Origin: Ruminococcus sp. UBA3800
GTDB taxonomy: Bacteria > Bacillota > Clostridia > Oscillospirales > Ruminococcaceae
Direction of reading: 5' to 3'
Assembly: GCA_002368715.1 (NCBI GenBank)
Contig: DFEO01000082.1
Coordinates: 1-9,166 of the forward strand
Length of the DNA: 9,166 bases
The translations under genes and the position numbers were made by a program. The notes beneath the pieces are model-generated. The model saw only the letters and a program-made list of their open reading frames with translations. It searched no databases and was not told the DNA's origin. Positions 6,813-9,166 of this stretch are shown here, piece after piece. Numbering within the stretch: the stretch's first letter is position 1; the number at the start of each line of letters is the position of its first letter.

Positions 6813-6871
6813 ACTCTTTGCATAAGGAAATGGGTCTTTGCTTCTTACCTCTTAACTAAGCTTAAAATATA

Positions 6872-7648
6872 TCAGCCCTCAACAGCAGCCTGAACGATAG
6901 TGTTGAAGTCCTCTGCCTTGAGAGAAGCTCCTCCGATAAGTCCGCCGTCGATGTCAGGCTTTGCAAGAAGCTCTGCGGCATTCTTTGCATTCATAGAGCC
7001 GCCGTACTGGATAGTTACAGCATCAGCGGTCGCCTGATCGTAGAGCTTTGCAAGCTGTGCTCTGATGAAAGCACATACCTCCTGAGCCTGATCGGGTGTT
7101 GCGGTAAGACCTGTGCCGATAGCCCATACAGGCTCATAAGCGATTACGGTCTTCTTAACGTCCTCAGCAGAAACATCCCACAGGTCAAGCTTGATCTGAC
7201 GTGCGATAACTTCCTCGGTGATATTGCACTCACGCTCCCACTTGAGCTCGCCCACGCAAACGATAGGCTTGAGCCCTGCAGCAAGAGCAGCCTTTGTTCT
7301 CTTGTTTACGGTCTCGTCTGTCTCGCCGAAATACTGTCTTCTCTCGGAGTGACCGATAACAACGTACTCTACGCCGACCTCGACGAGCATATCAGCGCTG
7401 ATCTCGCCTGTGAAAGCGCCGCTCTTCTCGAAGTGAACGTTCTCGGCGCCGACCTTTACATTCGAGCCCTCGGTAGCAGCAACGGCTGTTTCAAGGTTTG
7501 TGAAAGGAACGCAGGCAATGACCTCGATCTTACCCTCGGCGTTAGCTACCAGCGGCTTGATAGCCTCGAGCAGCTCTTTAGCCTCGGGTCTTGTCTTATT
7601 CATCTTCCAGTTTCCGGCGATGATAGCTTTTCTCAAAGATTTGTTCAT
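6872..7648 (-). CDS. tpiA: Triosephosphate isomerase
   Basis: This enzyme interconverts dihydroxyacetone phosphate and glyceraldehyde 3-phosphate in the cytoplasm. At 258 residues it has the normal length of a single TIM barrel. The substrate-binding Lys15 is in AGNWKMN (11-17), the electrophilic His100 in VIGHSERR (97-104), and the catalytic base Glu172 in AYEPVWAIGTG (170-180), where WAIGTG is the mobile loop 6. The phosphate-binding GGS (216-218) and GLIGGASL (236-243) are present. The CVGELKWERE segment differs slightly from the common CVGETLEERE but keeps GE and ERE. The ATG at 7648 is preceded by AAGGAG with an 8-base spacer. It is first behind a near-perfect promoter (7695-7723), consistent with high expression, and heads a unit with an unknown membrane protein and gpmI. 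Confidence 0.97.
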   Translation of the reverse strand: MNKSLRKAIIAGNWKMNKTRPEAKELLEAIKPLVANAEGKIEVIACVPFTNLETAVAATEGSNVKVGAENVHFEKSGAFTGEISADMLVEVGVEYVVIGHSERRQYFGETDETVNKRTKAALAAGLKPIVCVGELKWERECNITEEVIARQIKLDLWDVSAEDVKKTVIAYEPVWAIGTGLTATPDQAQEVCAFIRAQLAKLYDQATADAVTIQYGGSMNAKNAAELLAKPDIDGGLIGGASLKAEDFNTIVQAAVEG

Positions 7649-7672
7649 GATAAAAACTCCTTATTTTAAATT

Positions 7673-7690
7673 TTGACCATAATACGTCAA
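7673..7690. promoter_or_regulatory. Inverted repeat at the tpiA transcription start
   Basis: TTGAC-N8-GTCAA lies immediately downstream of the tpiA -10 box, around the expected start of transcription near 7688. Its half-sites resemble those of the palindrome upstream of gpmI (TGACGT). It could be an operator, but five-base arms are short and chance is possible. Confidence 0.3.
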
Positions 7691-7694
7691 TCAT

Positions 7695-7723
7695 ATTATA
7701 CAACATTTTTCACCCACTGTCAA
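7695..7723 (-). promoter_or_regulatory. Consensus sigma-A promoter of tpiA
   Basis: On the minus strand TTGACA (7723-7718) and TATAAT (7700-7695) match the consensus exactly and are spaced by 17 bases. The leader to the tpiA start is about 40 bases. This is the strongest promoter visible in the window. Confidence 0.9.
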
Positions 7724-7914
7724 TCACATATTCGGACAAACACTCGTACAATATTTATTTATTTTGTATTGCCATTTTCCATCCTGCTTTCGTATAAGAA
7801 TACAGAGCGGCAAAAGAGCCGGATCTCAGAGGGATGATATGATCGAATGATCGCAAAGCAAAAAGTTAATAATATTATAACTGTATATTAACAACTATTG
7901 CTTATATTCATGTA

Positions 7915-7935
7915 AACACAGGCATAAGCCGTGTT
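7915..7935 (+). repeat. Short hairpin upstream of the 7971 gene
   Basis: AACAC pairs with GTGTT and GGC with GCC around an ATAA loop, with one bulged A at 7920. It lies inside the spacer of the nearer promoter candidate, or in the leader RNA if the farther promoter is used. Confidence 0.35.
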
Positions 7936-7936
7936 A

Positions 7937-7951
7937 TATACTTTCAGTATA
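7937..7951. promoter_or_regulatory. Palindromic operator candidate before the 7971 gene
   Basis: TATACT-TTC-AGTATA is a perfect 6-3-6 palindrome whose left arm is also the best nearby -10 hexamer. A bound repressor would block that promoter. It ends 8 bases before the ribosome binding site. Confidence 0.45.
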
Positions 7952-7970
7952 AAGATATGGAGGAAGAAAA

Positions 7971-8333
7971 ATGAAAATTATCAGAGTGTTGTGCATCGTA
8001 TTTCTGATCTTTGGCATCCTTGCAACAGGAGTCATAGCGCTTCTGAAGAGCGGACTGACTATGGAGCTCGACTCGGTCAAGGCGCTGAAGGAGGGCGACA
8101 ATAAGACAAAGATAGGCACCGAGGTCAAATTCAAGGATGGAGAACCGTACTTCTATTTAGATGAAAACGGTAAGAAGAAGGAGTATACTAAGGCGAAGTA
8201 TACCGATATTATGGAAGAGATCGAGGGCTTCTGCTCAACAGGTGTTTATGTATGCGGCGGCTTCTGTGTTCTTATGGTAGGCGGAATCGTCGGAACATCT
8301 GTTGTTATCAGCAAGAGAAAGAAAGAGGAATGA
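7971..8333 (+). CDS. Small two-helix membrane protein of unknown function
   Basis: A 120-residue protein I cannot assign to a family. It has an N-terminal hydrophobic helix (about 5-24) with one preceding Arg. A charged middle (about 31-85) follows, containing GTEVKFKDGEPYFYLDENGKKKEY, which looks like a small beta-rich fold. A second hydrophobic helix (about 88-113) ends in a basic tail KRKKEE. The positive tail and the short N-terminus suggest a hairpin topology with the middle domain outside the cell. The ATG has a strong ribosome binding site (GGAGG, 7959-7963, 7-base spacer), and the gene has its own terminator. These signals argue that it is a real gene. It converges on a DUF3592 gene with a similar helix-domain-helix plan, but I see no clear sequence relation. 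Confidence 0.75.
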   Translation: MKIIRVLCIVFLIFGILATGVIALLKSGLTMELDSVKALKEGDNKTKIGTEVKFKDGEPYFYLDENGKKKEYTKAKYTDIMEEIEGFCSTGVYVCGGFCVLMVGGIVGTSVVISKRKKEE

Positions 8334-8343
8334 ACCTCAGAAT

Positions 8344-8373
8344 AAAAAAAGAGCACCCTTTGGTGCTCTTTTT
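8344..8373. terminator. Bidirectional intrinsic terminator between converging small genes
   Basis: GAGCACC (8351-8357) pairs with GGTGCTC (8362-8368) around a CTTT loop, with A-runs and T-runs on the outer sides that extend the stem and provide U-tracts on both strands. It serves the 7971 gene and the DUF3592 gene, and almost touches the stop codons of both. Confidence 0.9.
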
Positions 8374-8376
8374 CAG

Positions 8377-8892
8377 TTAAAGAAACAGCATGACTCCCAG
8401 TGCTATCAAGACAACACCAAACCCAAGCGCCGCATAGCCGAAGGGATGTCTCTCCTTTTCGGGGATCTCTTCCTCATCGGTATCTGTGTCGTCCGCTTTA
8501 GTGTCAACATAAAACCTCGAAGGCTCATCCGGGTCGTACTTAATATCAATAAAGTCACCCTTTTCATAGCCGTCATCATCAACTATCTGGTCATATTTCT
8601 CGCCGCCGACCTGATAGCCGATCTTCCACTGGACGAATATCCTCGGCTCTCCTCCCTTTTCAAGGGCAGGGAGCTTTTGTTTTTTCTTTTGAAGGACCTT
8701 AGCCTTAACAGCCACATAATTGTCCTCCTTGGGTATATTCTGTCTGTTCTCCTGAGGAAAAAGCTCATATCCCTGCATTATCTTCACACCGAAATAAATG
8801 AGCCCCAGTCCTGTTACTGCCAGAACGATACCCACTATCTGCTGAGAACTCAGACCGCCCGGGCTTTTTGCAAATATGCTTAGTATCTCCAT
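8377..8892 (-). CDS. DUF3592-like membrane protein
   Basis: A 171-residue protein with a hydrophobic helix near the N-terminus (about 18-39), a soluble middle domain (about 57-130) and a second helix at the C-terminus (about 152-171). An acidic stretch precedes the second helix (DDTDTDEEEIPEKE). The middle domain carries the pattern I associate with DUF3592: an early strand VAVKAKVLQ, then FVQWKIGYQVGGEKYDQ, then KGDFIDIKYDPDEPSRFYV. The function of that family is not known to me. The start at 8892 is well supported by AAGGAG with a 6-base spacer. No promoter fits between this start and the pgk terminator at 8908-8938, so expression probably relies on readthrough from pgk or a promoter inside the pgk gene. 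Confidence 0.8.
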   Translation of the reverse strand: MEILSIFAKSPGGLSSQQIVGIVLAVTGLGLIYFGVKIMQGYELFPQENRQNIPKEDNYVAVKAKVLQKKKQKLPALEKGGEPRIFVQWKIGYQVGGEKYDQIVDDDGYEKGDFIDIKYDPDEPSRFYVDTKADDTDTDEEEIPEKERHPFGYAALGFGVVLIALGVMLFL

Positions 8893-8907
8893 TTTTATCT
8901 CCTTACG

Positions 8908-8938
8908 AAAAAGGACGGCAGCAAAAGCGCCGTCCTTT
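8908..8938 (-). terminator. Terminator or attenuator downstream of pgk
   Basis: AAAGGACGGC (8910-8919) and GCCGTCCTTT (8929-8938) form a 10-pair stem, extended by a short inner GC/GC pair around AAAA. On the minus strand it is followed by TTTTT. It lies 17 bases after the pgk stop and only 16 bases before the DUF3592 start codon. Confidence 0.85.
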
Positions 8939-8954
8939 GTTTATGTCAGGGAAT

Positions 8955-9166
8955 TTACTTATCAGCGATAACATCAATGCCGGGAAGAACCTTGCCCTCG
9001 AGGTATTCGAGAGATGCTCCGCCACCGGTAGAGATGTGGCTCATCTTGTCAGCAAAGCCGAGCTGTATAACAGCTGCTGCCGAGTCGCCGCCGCCGATAA
9101 TAGTTGTAGCGTCAGTGTCACCAAGAGCCTTAGCCACAGCGATAGTACCTGCTGCCAGAGTGGGGT
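8955..9166 (-). CDS. pgk: Phosphoglycerate kinase, C-terminal fragment (runs off the right edge)
   Basis: The last 69 full codons of pgk are present, ending in TAA at 8957-8955. Phosphoglycerate kinase transfers the acyl phosphate of 1,3-bisphosphoglycerate to ADP in glycolysis. The fragment shows the highly conserved C-terminal signatures: a leading GTIAVAKAL segment; [15 protein letters not shown], the nucleotide-binding glycine loop; and [18 protein letters not shown], which closes the active site, ending LPGID. The gene continues beyond 9166, so its start, promoter and any upstream gene (commonly gapdh in this pathway) are not visible. It lies on the same strand as tpiA and gpmI, separated from them by two small membrane-protein genes. 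Confidence 0.96.
   Translation of the reverse strand, partial: PTLAAGTIAVAKALGDTDATTIIGGGDSAAAVIQLGFADKMSHISTGGGASLEYLEGKVLPGIDVIADK

Larger units (their letters stand above)
7649..7970. other. Divergent intergenic region between tpiA and the 7971 gene
   Basis: This 322-base gap holds the tpiA promoter on its left and signals for the plus-strand gene on its right. Two plus-strand promoters are possible. TTGCCA (7769-7774) and TATAAG (7793-7798), 18 bases apart, would give a leader of about 165 bases. TAAACA (7913-7918) and TATACT (7937-7942), also 18 apart, would give a leader of about 20. Between them are an AT-rich stretch (7865-7890), a short tandem of ATGATCGA-like repeats near 7837-7852 and a hairpin at 7915-7935. 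I recognise no known riboswitch or small RNA. Confidence 0.4.

Noticed and set aside
6093..6893. 266-codon plus-strand frame opposite the membrane protein and the end of tpiA
   Set aside because: It has no ribosome binding site, runs into the antisense of tpiA and lacks a plausible domain. The minus-strand frame has hydrophobic segments and operon context.
7805..7965. Possible riboswitch in the leader of the 7971 gene
   Set aside because: I compared it by eye with the c-di-GMP, SAM and similar consensus patterns I know and found no match; only short hairpins are visible.

Overview
The window looks like ordinary chromosome from a Gram-positive, low-to-mid GC anaerobe of the Clostridia, most likely Ruminococcus or a close relative (Oscillospiraceae). 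This is an inference from three things: consensus sigma-A promoters, AGGAGG-type ribosome binding sites with hairpin/U-tract terminators, and a pgk...tpiA...gpmI glycolytic block interleaved with poorly known small membrane proteins. No rRNA, tRNA, CRISPR array, insertion sequence or phage gene was seen. TGA is used as a normal stop (for example at the ends of gpmI and the 7971 gene), so the standard code applies.

Left part (1-1218): the 5' end of an MMPL/RND-family exporter gene on the minus strand is divergent from a TetR-family regulator on the plus strand. The region between them is very readable. It has two near-consensus promoters facing outward, each with a copy of the palindrome TGACC(A/G)TTGGTCA just upstream of its -35 box. 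This is a local efflux switch. The tetR gene ends at a bidirectional terminator.

Middle left (1260-4200, minus strand): a three-gene operon runs ABC ATPase, six-helix ABC-2 type permease, then a six-helix membrane protein with a C-terminal GGDEF domain. The ATPase/permease pair resembles the bacitracin and lantibiotic-immunity exporters. The GGDEF gene is broken by one in-frame TGA right at the signature motif, and that motif is itself degenerate (DPDEF instead of GGDEF). The operon promoter overlaps a perfect 7-1-7 palindrome.

Middle right (4346-7723, minus strand): a strong consensus promoter drives tpiA, then an uncharacterised membrane protein, then gpmI (cofactor-independent phosphoglycerate mutase, of a long plant-like form), closed by a terminator. 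Together with pgk at the right edge these encode lower-glycolysis steps.

Right part (7749-9166): a small two-helix protein gene on the plus strand converges on a DUF3592 protein gene on the minus strand, with a shared bidirectional terminator. The DUF3592 gene starts directly behind the pgk terminator, leaving no room for its own promoter. The last feature is the 3' end of pgk. No clearly new system is visible. The best leads are the interrupted GGDEF gene tied to an exporter, the twin-operator intergenic region, the two unassigned membrane proteins and the terminator-abutted DUF3592 gene.
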